This document shows, piece after piece, positions 50,358-57,184 of a stretch of 64,000 bases of DNA. Position numbers and translations under genes: made by a program. The notes beneath the pieces were generated by a model. That model saw only the letters and a program-made list of their open reading frames with translations. It made no database searches and was not told where the DNA came from. The stretch's first letter is position 1. Each line of letters opens with the position of its first letter. This stretch comes from Symbioplanes lichenis (GTDB lineage Bacteria; Actinomycetota; Actinomycetes; Mycobacteriales; Micromonosporaceae), in NCBI RefSeq assembly GCF_030709675.1, contig NZ_JAUZQD010000017.1, positions 181,035-245,034 of the forward strand, in the 5' to 3' direction.

Positions 50358-51098
50358 GTGCTGGTGATGGGGACCTCAGGCTGGCAGTACAAGGACTGGC
50401 GGGGCGAGGACCGGCTCTATCCGCCGAAGCTGCCGCAGCGGCTCTGGCTGGAACATTTCGCCTCGTCGTTCGCGTCGGTCGAGGTCAACAACGCCTTCTA
50501 CCGGCTCCCTGAACGTGACACCTTCGCGGACTGGCGCGCGCGGACGCCGGACGACTTCTGCTTCGCCGTCAAGATGAGCCGCTATCTGACGCACATCAAG
50601 CGGCTGAAGGAGCCCGCCGAGCCGGTCGCCCGGTTCTTGTCGCGGGCCGGCGCGCTCGGGGACAAGCTCGGGCCGGTGCTGCTGCAGCTGCCGCCGACCC
50701 TGCAGGCCGATCCCGGGTTGCTGCGCGGCGTTTTGTCGGAGTTTCCGGAACATGTTCGCGTCGCGGTCGAGCCACGGCACGACAGCTGGTGGAATGCCAC
50801 CGTTCAGGACATTCTGCAGCGGCACAACGCGGCTCTCGCCTGGGCCGACCGTAGCGGCCGCCCGGTTACACCCCTCTGGGTGACAGCCGACTGGGTCTAT
50901 CTCCGGCTGCACGAGGGCCGGGCCCACCCGTGGCCCCACTACGGCCGGAACGCGCTCGCGACCTGGGTGGACCGGCTGCCCGGCCTCCCCGCCTACGTCT
51001 ATTTCAACAACGACCCCGGCGGCGCCGCCGTGACGAACGCCACCACCATGGCGCGCCTCGCCCGCCGCCGCGGCCTCGATGTCACACGCACCCCGTAG
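50358..51098 (+). CDS. DUF72 family protein (YecE-like)
   Basis: The 246-residue TIM-barrel protein has MGTSGWQYKDWRGEDRLYPPKL, FASVEVNNAFYRLPERDTFADW, FCFAVKMSRYLTHIKRL, LGPVLLQLPPTLQ and VRVAVEPRHDSWW, the hallmarks of DUF72. Its biochemical role is unknown. GTG at 50358 is the family start. It is divergent from the repeat-peptide gene, and the aminotransferase gene follows 10 nt downstream. Confidence 0.88.
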   Translation: MLVMGTSGWQYKDWRGEDRLYPPKLPQRLWLEHFASSFASVEVNNAFYRLPERDTFADWRARTPDDFCFAVKMSRYLTHIKRLKEPAEPVARFLSRAGALGDKLGPVLLQLPPTLQADPGLLRGVLSEFPEHVRVAVEPRHDSWWNATVQDILQRHNAALAWADRSGRPVTPLWVTADWVYLRLHEGRAHPWPHYGRNALATWVDRLPGLPAYVYFNNDPGGAAVTNATTMARLARRRGLDVTRTP

Positions 51099-51108
51099 GG
51101 TGGACGGA

Positions 51109-51891
51109 GTGCTGACCGTCGAACTGAACGGGCGCGTGCCCGACCTGACCGCGATGCACCGCATCGCGACGCTCGGCTACGGGCACTTCACGAGCATGCA
51201 GGTGCGCGCCGGCCGCGTCCGCGGGCTCGCCCTGCACCTGGCGAGGCTCGCCGACAGCTCCGAGGAGCTCTTCGGCCACCGCATCGGCGTCGCCGAGGAG
51301 CACCAGCTGCTCGCCCGCGTCCGCCACGCCCTCGGCCCGGTCCGCGACGCCTCCGTGCGCGTGACCCTGGTGCCCGGCCCCGGCGAGCAGGACCCGCCGG
51401 ACGTGCTCGTCTCGGTCACCGACCCGGCCCCCGAGCCCCCGTCGCACCCGCTGCGCGTGCAGACGGTTCCCTACGAGCGCGACCTGCCGGAACACAAGCA
51501 CCGCGGCACCTTCATGCTGAACCACCACGTCCGCGAGGCGACCCTGGCCGGCTTCGACGACCGCCTCTTCGTCGGCCGCGACGGCCTGGTCAGCGAGGGC
51601 ACCACCTGGAACGCCGCCTGCTACGACGGCGAGGAGATCATCTGGCCGGCCGCCCCGATGCTCAAGGGCATCACCATGGTCCTCCTCCAGATCCAGATGT
51701 CCATCGACGGCACCCCCTGGACCCTCCGCCCGGTCCAGGCCAGCGAACTCACCACCTTCGCCGGCGCCGCCGCGGTCAACTCCCACGGCGTCCGCGGCAT
51801 CGGCAGCATCGACGAGGTGCCGGTCGCCGACCAGCGCGCGGAAAAGATCCTGCGCGAGACGCTGGCATCGGTGCCGTGGGACGAGCTCTGA
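51109..51891 (+). CDS. Class IV (branched-chain/ADC lyase-like) aminotransferase
   Basis: The 260-residue PLP enzyme has an N-terminal domain (GYGHFTSMQVRAGRVRGLALHLARL) and the catalytic Lys probably in EHKHRGTF. FDDRLFVGRDGLVSEGTTWNAA follows as the D-G-x-x-x-E-x-x-x-x-N signature, and late strands VNSHGVRGI complete the fold. The substrate is uncertain. GTG at 51109 has GGTGGACGGA before it; another GTG 9 nt upstream is possible. Confidence 0.85.
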   Translation: MLTVELNGRVPDLTAMHRIATLGYGHFTSMQVRAGRVRGLALHLARLADSSEELFGHRIGVAEEHQLLARVRHALGPVRDASVRVTLVPGPGEQDPPDVLVSVTDPAPEPPSHPLRVQTVPYERDLPEHKHRGTFMLNHHVREATLAGFDDRLFVGRDGLVSEGTTWNAACYDGEEIIWPAAPMLKGITMVLLQIQMSIDGTPWTLRPVQASELTTFAGAAAVNSHGVRGIGSIDEVPVADQRAEKILRETLASVPWDEL

Positions 51892-51927
51892 GCCGCGCTG
51901 CCCGTACGGGGCCGGCGTGAACGCGCC

Positions 51928-52515
51928 TCACCCGCCGCGTACAGCCTGGCGCCACGCGGCTGCTGTCCGATCGTCGTAGTAGCGCGTGTAGCCGCAGCCC
52001 CACGCCGTTGCCCGGCCGGCGGCGGTGTCACCGCTCACCAGCAGCCGCGTCCCGATCTCGTAGACCGGCCCGGCCTCGCCCGCGAGGACATGCGGCGGGA
52101 GTGGTGCCTGCATGGTGGCTGTCGCCGTCGGGCCGGAGCCGCCGCGGAACCATTCGTTGACCTCGAAGGTCACGGTGGCGGTCGGCACATCACGGCTCGT
52201 GTCCACCGCGATGGCCGTGACCGTGCCGTCGAACGACAGGGTCCGTGCGGCCACCGCGGCGAGCGACTCGGGCGGAAGGCAATCCGACAGGCCCGAGTCG
52301 GGCAACGGGCCACCGCGGGCGGCCGGGTCATCGCGCATGACGACGGGTGTCAGGGCCAGCGCGGCCACCGTCAGGCTCGCGGCGAGAACCCACCCGGCTC
52401 GACGTCTCCGGACGGTGCGCACGACCCGCTCGGGGGCGGCCGTGTCCAGCTCCGGCGCCCGGCCCGCGTCCTCGCGGAAGATCTCGGCAAGGCGCTGCTC
52501 GATCGGCTCAGCCAT
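51928..52515 (-). CDS. Single-pass membrane protein encoded with a SigE-family sigma factor
   Basis: The 195-residue protein has a cytoplasmic helical N-terminus (EPIEQRLAEIFREDAGR, basic RRRR stretch), one membrane helix (WVLAASLTVAALALTPVVM, about 42-60) and an extracytoplasmic beta-rich domain. That domain has two Cys (SDCLPPE and WGCGYTR) that may form a disulfide. This is the layout of an anti-sigma-like partner, but no zinc motif is seen. Its ATG at 52515 overlaps the sigma gene stop by 8 nt. Confidence 0.78.
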   Translation of the reverse strand: MAEPIEQRLAEIFREDAGRAPELDTAAPERVVRTVRRRRAGWVLAASLTVAALALTPVVMRDDPAARGGPLPDSGLSDCLPPESLAAVAARTLSFDGTVTAIAVDTSRDVPTATVTFEVNEWFRGGSGPTATATMQAPLPPHVLAGEAGPVYEIGTRLLVSGDTAAGRATAWGCGYTRYYDDRTAAAWRQAVRGG

Positions 52516-52996
52516 GCTTGTTCCCCACTTCTGCCGCACGCAGCCCGGCCAGCGCCCGGGAGGCGGTGGCCCGGACGGTGCTCGGACTGATCCGCAGGAG
52601 ATCCGCGATGGCGTTGTCGTCGAGGTCGGCGTAGTACCGGAGCACCAGGATCGTCCGGGCCCGGGGCGGCAGCCGCGCGAGCAGCCGCCGGGTCTCGTCC
52701 CGGGCCGCCACCTCGTCGGCGGGATCCGCGATCGTGCCGCCCCGATCCGCCGGCGCCTCCGCCGGGATCTCCGCCGAGGACTTGAGCCGCAGCCGGCGCA
52801 GGTGCGCGTTCACCATCATCCGGCGTACGTAGGCGTCGCTGTTCTCCGCCCCGCGGACCCGGCGCCAGTGCCGGTACACGTCGACCAGCGTCGTCTGCGT
52901 CAGATCCTGCGCGGCGTGTGCGTCCCCGCCCGTGAGCACATGAGCGAGCCGCATGAGGACATGTCCCCGCTGTGACACGTACTCCTGGAACGTCAT
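52508..52996 (-). CDS. SigE-family (ECF) RNA polymerase sigma factor
   Basis: The 162-residue sigma factor has region 2 (FQEYVSQRGHVLMRLAHVLTG, AAQDLTQTTLVDVYRHW) and region 4 (LPPRARTILVLRYYADLDDNAIADLLRISPSTVRATASRAL). It is the short actinobacterial SigE-family form that carries no extra domain. ATG at 52996 follows GGAGGTGC. The overlapping membrane-protein gene is its likely regulator. Confidence 0.9.
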   Translation of the reverse strand: MTFQEYVSQRGHVLMRLAHVLTGGDAHAAQDLTQTTLVDVYRHWRRVRGAENSDAYVRRMMVNAHLRRLRLKSSAEIPAEAPADRGGTIADPADEVAARDETRRLLARLPPRARTILVLRYYADLDDNAIADLLRISPSTVRATASRALAGLRAAEVGNKHG

Positions 52997-53507
52997 GCGC
53001 ACCTCCACGTGAAGAAGATGCGCCGGCGGGCGCCGGCCGCTGCGTCGCCCACCAAGATTCACTCGTCGCCACGCCGGCGGGATGTCGCCGGCCCGCACCG
53101 AGCAGAGCCGCCGTGACGCCCGGGCCGACGGCTGCCGCCCCGGTGAGCAGCGGCCGCCTCGCAACAGCGCCGCGCTGATCGGTTCCGAAGGCGACAGCCG
53201 CCATGCTGACCAGGTCCCGGGGATGGGCCGCTTCGAAGACCGCGAAAGCGATGCCGACCGGCGCCGTTCCCGCCAAGGAGGGTGCCGACGGTCACCGGCG
53301 GCGACGAGACGGGGCGCCGGACAGTGCGCCGGCCGTGCGGGCCTTGGGTCGCGTCCGGGAGCGGGAGGGGGCAAGTGGTCGCGGCGCGCGCGGTGAGTCG
53401 CGTGCACCTGGGCCGGGGCACGGCAGGGGCTCGCGCCCCACACGAGTAGTCCCGGCCGTGGCGAACGCTCCCGGGGGGAGCCCGTATTCATATGGGCAGC
53501 CGGCGGC
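52997..53507. other. 511-bp intergenic stretch before the sigma factor gene
   Basis: No supported gene lies here. A minus-strand frame (52950-53276) has coding-like codon use but no family and no start with a ribosome site, so it was not called. The 5' end of this stretch on the minus strand holds copy 2 of the dispersed repeat. Confidence 0.5.
53393..53493. repeat. 100-bp dispersed repeat, copy 2
   Basis: It is about 85% identical to 48636-48735. It lies 15 nt downstream of the minus-strand DUF72 gene, the same relative position as copy 1 after the JmjC gene. Confidence 0.8.
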
Positions 53508-54377
53508 TCATTCGCTCAGCAGGTCCACCAGCGTCTTGGCGTTGCGCTGGGCGTTGTCGCCGTAGCAGTTGTTCATGAAGACCTGGGTGCGGTCGGTCGC
53601 GGCGGCGAGGGAGCGGAGTTTCGGGGCCCAGGCGGCGAGCTCGGCGCGCGAGTAGTCGTAGCCGTACTTCTCCTGGATGTCCTTGCTGGTCCACTTCGTG
53701 CTGTGGCCGTGGAAGCGGACGACGGCCAGGTCGGCGGTGGCCTCGGCCAGCGGCGGGACCGACGAGGAATAGCCCTGGGGCATGTCGACGCAGACCAATG
53801 GCAGCTCGTGGCGGCGCAGGAAAGAGAGCGTCTCCCCGGCGTTGTCGCCGTCGAACCAGCTCGCGTTGCGGAACTCGAAGACCGGGCGCAGCGGGCGGCA
53901 GCGGGCGACGATTTCCTGCAGATAGTCCTTGTGGTCGCGGCGGATGCCCCACCACGGCGGGAACTGGAAGAGAATCGCGCCGAGTTTGCCGGCCGCGGCG
54001 AGCGGGTCGAGGGCGGCCAGGAAACGGGTCCAGACGTCCTCGTAGGTCTGCGGCGGGAGATCGTCGGGATAGACGTTCTTCTTGCCGGTCTCCGGGCGCA
54101 GATCCTTGTAGAGCGAGGTCACCTTGGTCGGATGCCCGGTGAGCAGACTGTACGCCTTGATGTTGAACGTGAACTCGGCCGGCGTGCGCTCGGCCCACAA
54201 CCGGGCGGTCTGCTCGGCCGGCGGCCCGTAATAGGTGCTGTCGACCTCGACCACCGGGAACTGCTTCGCGTAATAGGCGAGCCGTTTCTCGGCGTTGTCG
54301 GCACTCTTCGGGTACCAGCCCGAGGCGATCAGGGTCTTGTCGGTCCACGACGCCGTGCCGACCTGGATCTCACCCAT
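53508..54377 (-). CDS. DUF72 family protein, second copy
   Basis: The 289-residue protein matches DUF72 (QVGTASWTDKTLIASGWYPKS, FPVVEVDSTYYGPPAEQTARLW, FTFNIKAYSLLTGH, LGAILFQFPPWWG, FEFRNASWF). It is only distantly related to the copy at 50358. ATG at 54377. It is separated from the DksA-like gene upstream by a strong stem-loop, so it has its own promoter. Confidence 0.88.
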   Translation of the reverse strand: MGEIQVGTASWTDKTLIASGWYPKSADNAEKRLAYYAKQFPVVEVDSTYYGPPAEQTARLWAERTPAEFTFNIKAYSLLTGHPTKVTSLYKDLRPETGKKNVYPDDLPPQTYEDVWTRFLAALDPLAAAGKLGAILFQFPPWWGIRRDHKDYLQEIVARCRPLRPVFEFRNASWFDGDNAGETLSFLRRHELPLVCVDMPQGYSSSVPPLAEATADLAVVRFHGHSTKWTSKDIQEKYGYDYSRAELAAWAPKLRSLAAATDRTQVFMNNCYGDNAQRNAKTLVDLLSE

Positions 54378-54389
54378 GCGCCCACATTA

Positions 54390-54422
54390 GTCCGCCTCCC
54401 GGGGGTGACCCGGGAGGCGGAC
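54390..54422 (-). terminator. Strong stem-loop after the DksA-like gene
   Basis: A perfect 14-bp stem (GTCCGCCTCCCGGG with CCCGGGAGGCGGAC) and a 5-nt loop begin 12 nt after the DksA-like stop on the minus strand. No T tract. Confidence 0.75.
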
Positions 54423-54434
54423 GGTCACGCTCGA

Positions 54435-54857
54435 TCAGCCCGCGCGACGCTCGCGGTTGGCCTTGCAGTGCACGCACGTCGTGGCCGACGGGAAGACCTC
54501 GAGCCGCTCGACCGGGATCGGGTTCGAGCAGCCCTCGCAGTTGCCGTAGGTGCCCTCGTCGAGCCGCTGCATGGCCACCTCGGCCTGCGTGCGGCGGTCG
54601 AGCAGGGTCCGCAGCAGCGACGTCGCCGCGTCGCGCTCGGCCGTCTTGGAGCCGCTGTCCGCCTGGTCGTCACCGGCGGCGTCGCCGATCTCGACCAGCC
54701 GCAGCCGCTGGTTCTCGGCGACCGCCTCCTCGTACTCGGCGTTGAGGTCGTCGTACCGGGTCTGCAGCAGCACCCTGACCCGCTCCAGGTCCTCACCCGA
54801 GCGGGACCTGGCGGTGTCGGCACCTTTACCCGTGATGACCGCGCTGTTGACGAGCAT
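54435..54857 (-). CDS. TraR/DksA-type zinc-finger protein
   Basis: The 140-residue protein has a coiled-coil N-terminal half (GEDLERVRVLLQTRYDDLNAE to the RLDEGTYGNCEGC turn) and a four-Cys zinc finger C-x2-C-x17-C-x2-C (CEGC...CVHC). It fits the TraR/DksA family, which binds RNA polymerase through the secondary channel or, in short forms, plays other roles. ATG at 54857 has AGGGGGAGC upstream. It is transcribed alone. Confidence 0.88.
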   Translation of the reverse strand: MLVNSAVITGKGADTARSRSGEDLERVRVLLQTRYDDLNAEYEEAVAENQRLRLVEIGDAAGDDQADSGSKTAERDAATSLLRTLLDRRTQAEVAMQRLDEGTYGNCEGCSNPIPVERLEVFPSATTCVHCKANRERRAG

Positions 54858-55064
54858 GTGCTCCCCCTGCCCTTCCCTCTGCCCCTGCCGGTGGATCCCC
54901 CGCCCCGGCCCCGGTTCGCACCGTGGCCTCGGCTGATACCCACCGCCGAAGATCCCAAACGGGATCCCCGCAAAAAAGTAACCGCAGCATAACTGTCAGT
55001 GCTCGCTACCGCCACGGACTGGGCCAAGCTGCTTTCGCGTCGCAGGTCAGAAGGGGTCATTCAC

Positions 55065-55694
55065 TCATGGAAGGAGCACCACGGCGGGCCGCCGCGGGTC
55101 GTCGAGGCGCACCACGACGTCGGCGAAACCGGCCGGATCGACCTCCGCCGCATAGCGGTCCAGGGCCGGCAGCGTCCACACTTGATCTTGGTCCGTGCGG
55201 CGGCGCAGGGCGGCCGGCGACAGATGCAGGTGGACGGTCAGCTCGAAGGGCAACCCCGCCCCGAGCAGCAGCGCCCCGCTCACCAGGACCACGGCGCCGG
55301 GCGGCAGCTCCTGGTACGGCTCCCGGGCGGCCCGATCGGCGGCCGCGTCCCAGAGCCGGGTGACGACGCGCCCGCTGCCGGCCGGACCCGCCGGGTCGAG
55401 CACCTCGCGGCGCAGGCCGGCCTCGTCGAACCAGCCGTCGTAGTAGGAGTCCGGGTTGGTCCGCCCCAGCTCCAGGCGTACGGACGCGGGGCGCAGGAAG
55501 TCGGCGGTGGCGACCCGGACGGCCGGGCGGCCCCGGACCCGCAGTGGGTCCACCAGCGCGTCGGCGAGTGCCCCGGGCGCGGCGGCGTCGGCCCCGTCGA
55601 TCGCGACCCGCACCCGCCCCGCGGGGTGGTCGCGCACGATCCGCTCGGCCAGCTCCTCGACCAGGACGTCGACGGAGACGGGGCGGACACGCAC
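55065..55694 (-). CDS. Uridine-kinase-like protein with a degenerate P-loop
   Basis: The 209-residue protein resembles the actinobacterial uridine kinase family (VRVAIDGADAA start, VATADFLRPASVRLELGRTNPDSYYDGWFD, LPPGAVVLVSGALLL, RRTDQDQV). In active relatives the P-loop reads GADAAGKT or similar; here it is GADAAAPGAL, with no Lys and no Thr/Ser. It probably does not bind ATP normally. It lies 9 nt downstream of the winged-helix gene, as its operon partner. Confidence 0.78.
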   Translation of the reverse strand: MRVRPVSVDVLVEELAERIVRDHPAGRVRVAIDGADAAAPGALADALVDPLRVRGRPAVRVATADFLRPASVRLELGRTNPDSYYDGWFDEAGLRREVLDPAGPAGSGRVVTRLWDAAADRAAREPYQELPPGAVVLVSGALLLGAGLPFELTVHLHLSPAALRRRTDQDQVWTLPALDRYAAEVDPAGFADVVVRLDDPRRPAVVLLP

Positions 55695-55703
55695 CCGGCC
55701 ACC

Positions 55704-56195
55704 CTACTCGTGCGGCCGCACCACGATGCTGGCGTCGTCGGCCAGCCGGTAGCCCACCCCGTAGACGGTGGTGATCAACGGGACGGTGCCCAGCTTCACC
55801 CGGATCCGGCGGACGTGGACGTCGACCGTGCGCTCGCCGGTGTGCTCGTAGCCCCACACGCCGGTCAGCAGCTGCGCCCGGCTGAACACCCGCCGCGGGT
55901 GGTCGGCGAGGAACTGCACGAGGTCGAACTCCAGCCGGGTCATCGGCAGCAGCTCGCCGCCCACGAGCATCTGCCGGCTGGCCAGCAGGAGCGTGATCTT
56001 GGCCGGCGAGCCCGGGGCCGGCGCCGGGGCGTCCTCGATCTGGGCCACCGCGTCGCCCGCCTGCACCAGCTCGCGAACGACCTCCAGCAGCCGGCGGGCC
56101 TGCGGCGGCAGCGACTCGCCGGTGAGCGGAATGTCGATCGTCACAGTCACGGCGGCCGGTTTCCCGCCGATCCTTTCGACGGCGGTGACCGGCAT
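55704..56195 (-). CDS. OmpR/PhoB-type winged-helix protein without a receiver domain
   Basis: The 163-residue protein has an N-terminal 65 residues of unknown type and a C-terminal OmpR winged helix (MTRLEFDLVQFLADHPRRVF, TGERTVDVHVRRIRVKLG, TTVYGVGYRL). No phospho-acceptor receiver is present, so a histidine kinase cannot act on it in the usual way. ATG at 56195 follows GGGGAGGAC. It heads a short operon with the uridine-kinase-like gene. Confidence 0.87.
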   Translation of the reverse strand: MPVTAVERIGGKPAAVTVTIDIPLTGESLPPQARRLLEVVRELVQAGDAVAQIEDAPAPAPGSPAKITLLLASRQMLVGGELLPMTRLEFDLVQFLADHPRRVFSRAQLLTGVWGYEHTGERTVDVHVRRIRVKLGTVPLITTVYGVGYRLADDASIVVRPHE

Positions 56196-56314
56196 GAAAA
56201 GTCCTCCCCGAAATGGCACCCAGCAACAGCTGTCGATATTTCCGGGGGCGCCGCAAACAGGTCAAGGCGGCATCCACATGCTGGGATGACCGTTTCAGAA
56301 TTCGTTTCCGGCTT

Positions 56315-56704
56315 TTAATTCGCCGGTTGATTGAACGCGGGCGGGATCCGCCATCCGGGCACCGACGGCCAGCGCACGGTCAGCACCACGGTCTCGCTGT
56401 CCCGCGCCTCCCAGGAATGGTCCTGACCAGGGCCCCAGACCACATAGTCGCCGGGCTCGCGCAGCACCACCGTCCGGTCCCGCAGCTCGATGTGGAACGT
56501 CCCGCGGATCAGCACCAGCAGCGCCGTCCGGGTCTCCTGAGTGGCCCAGGTCTTGCGCCGGTCGCCCGGCGGGTGCACGCCCCACTTCACCTCGACCTCG
56601 TCGCTGTGCAACAGGTCACCGTCCGGCATGAAATGGCCGAGCAGCCAGCCCTGGTTCCGCATGCCGTCCGCCCCGGCCTTGCCCACGTAGACCCCGTCGC
56701 TCAC
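56315..56704 (-). CDS. Small cupin-fold protein
   Basis: The 129-residue single-domain cupin has strands with LLHSDEVEVKWGVHPPGDRR, TRTALLVLIRGTFHIEL and GDYVVWGPGQDHSWEA. A metal site is suggested by H in the first motif and H in the GPGQDHSW motif. Ligand and role are unknown. GTG at 56704 is the most likely start. It is divergent from the ankyrin gene (51-bp gap). Confidence 0.78.
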   Translation of the reverse strand: MSDGVYVGKAGADGMRNQGWLLGHFMPDGDLLHSDEVEVKWGVHPPGDRRKTWATQETRTALLVLIRGTFHIELRDRTVVLREPGDYVVWGPGQDHSWEARDSETVVLTVRWPSVPGWRIPPAFNQPAN

Positions 56705-56755
56705 CAGCGCCCCCTTCGAAATGTGCCCGGTAGAACCGCATCGTAAGGTGAGGGC

Positions 56756-57148
56756 ATGGCCGAGGAATTGGACGCTGAAACCATCGCCTTCGCGCACCGG
56801 GTCTTCGATCTCGCGCGGACCGGCGGCACGGACGAGCTGGCCGGCTTCCTGACACAGGGCCTGCCCGCGAACCTCACGAACGACAAGGGTGACACGCTGC
56901 TGATCCTGGCGGCCTACCACAACCACCCGGCGACCGTCGCCACGCTGCTCGAGCACGGCGCCGACCCGGCCCGGGTCAACGACCGGGGCCAGACGGCACT
57001 GGCCGCGGCGGTGTTCCGGCAGAACGCCGAGACGGTCGAGCTGCTGCTGAAGGCGGGCGCCAAGCCGGAAGACGGCGGCCCCAGCGCGCTGGAGACCGCC
57101 GACTTCTTCAAGCTGCCCGAGATGGCTGCGCTGCTGCGCGGCGTGTGA
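56756..57148 (+). CDS. Ankyrin-repeat protein
   Basis: The 130-residue protein holds three ankyrin repeats (NDKGDTLLILAAYHNHPATV, NDRGQTALAAAVFRQNAETV, then GPSALETADFFKLPEMAALL) after a short helical start. No enzyme domain is visible, and it acts presumably by protein binding. ATG at 56756 has AAGGTGAGG upstream. A strong stem-loop follows. Confidence 0.88.
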   Translation: MAEELDAETIAFAHRVFDLARTGGTDELAGFLTQGLPANLTNDKGDTLLILAAYHNHPATVATLLEHGADPARVNDRGQTALAAAVFRQNAETVELLLKAGAKPEDGGPSALETADFFKLPEMAALLRGV

Positions 57149-57183
57149 GCCGGGCCGGGGCCGCAGCGCGGCCCCGGCCCGGC
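57149..57183. terminator. 16-bp stem-loop between ankyrin and secA2 genes
   Basis: The perfect 16-bp stem GCCGGGCCGGGGCCGC pairs with GCGGCCCCGGCCCGGC around a 3-nt loop, exactly filling the gap between convergent stops. Confidence 0.8.
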
Positions 57184-57184
57184 G

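Noticed and set aside
52950..53276. Coding-like minus-strand frame upstream of the sigma factor gene
   Set aside because: TTG start without ribosome site, no family, no conserved ending; possibly a gene remnant but not supportable.
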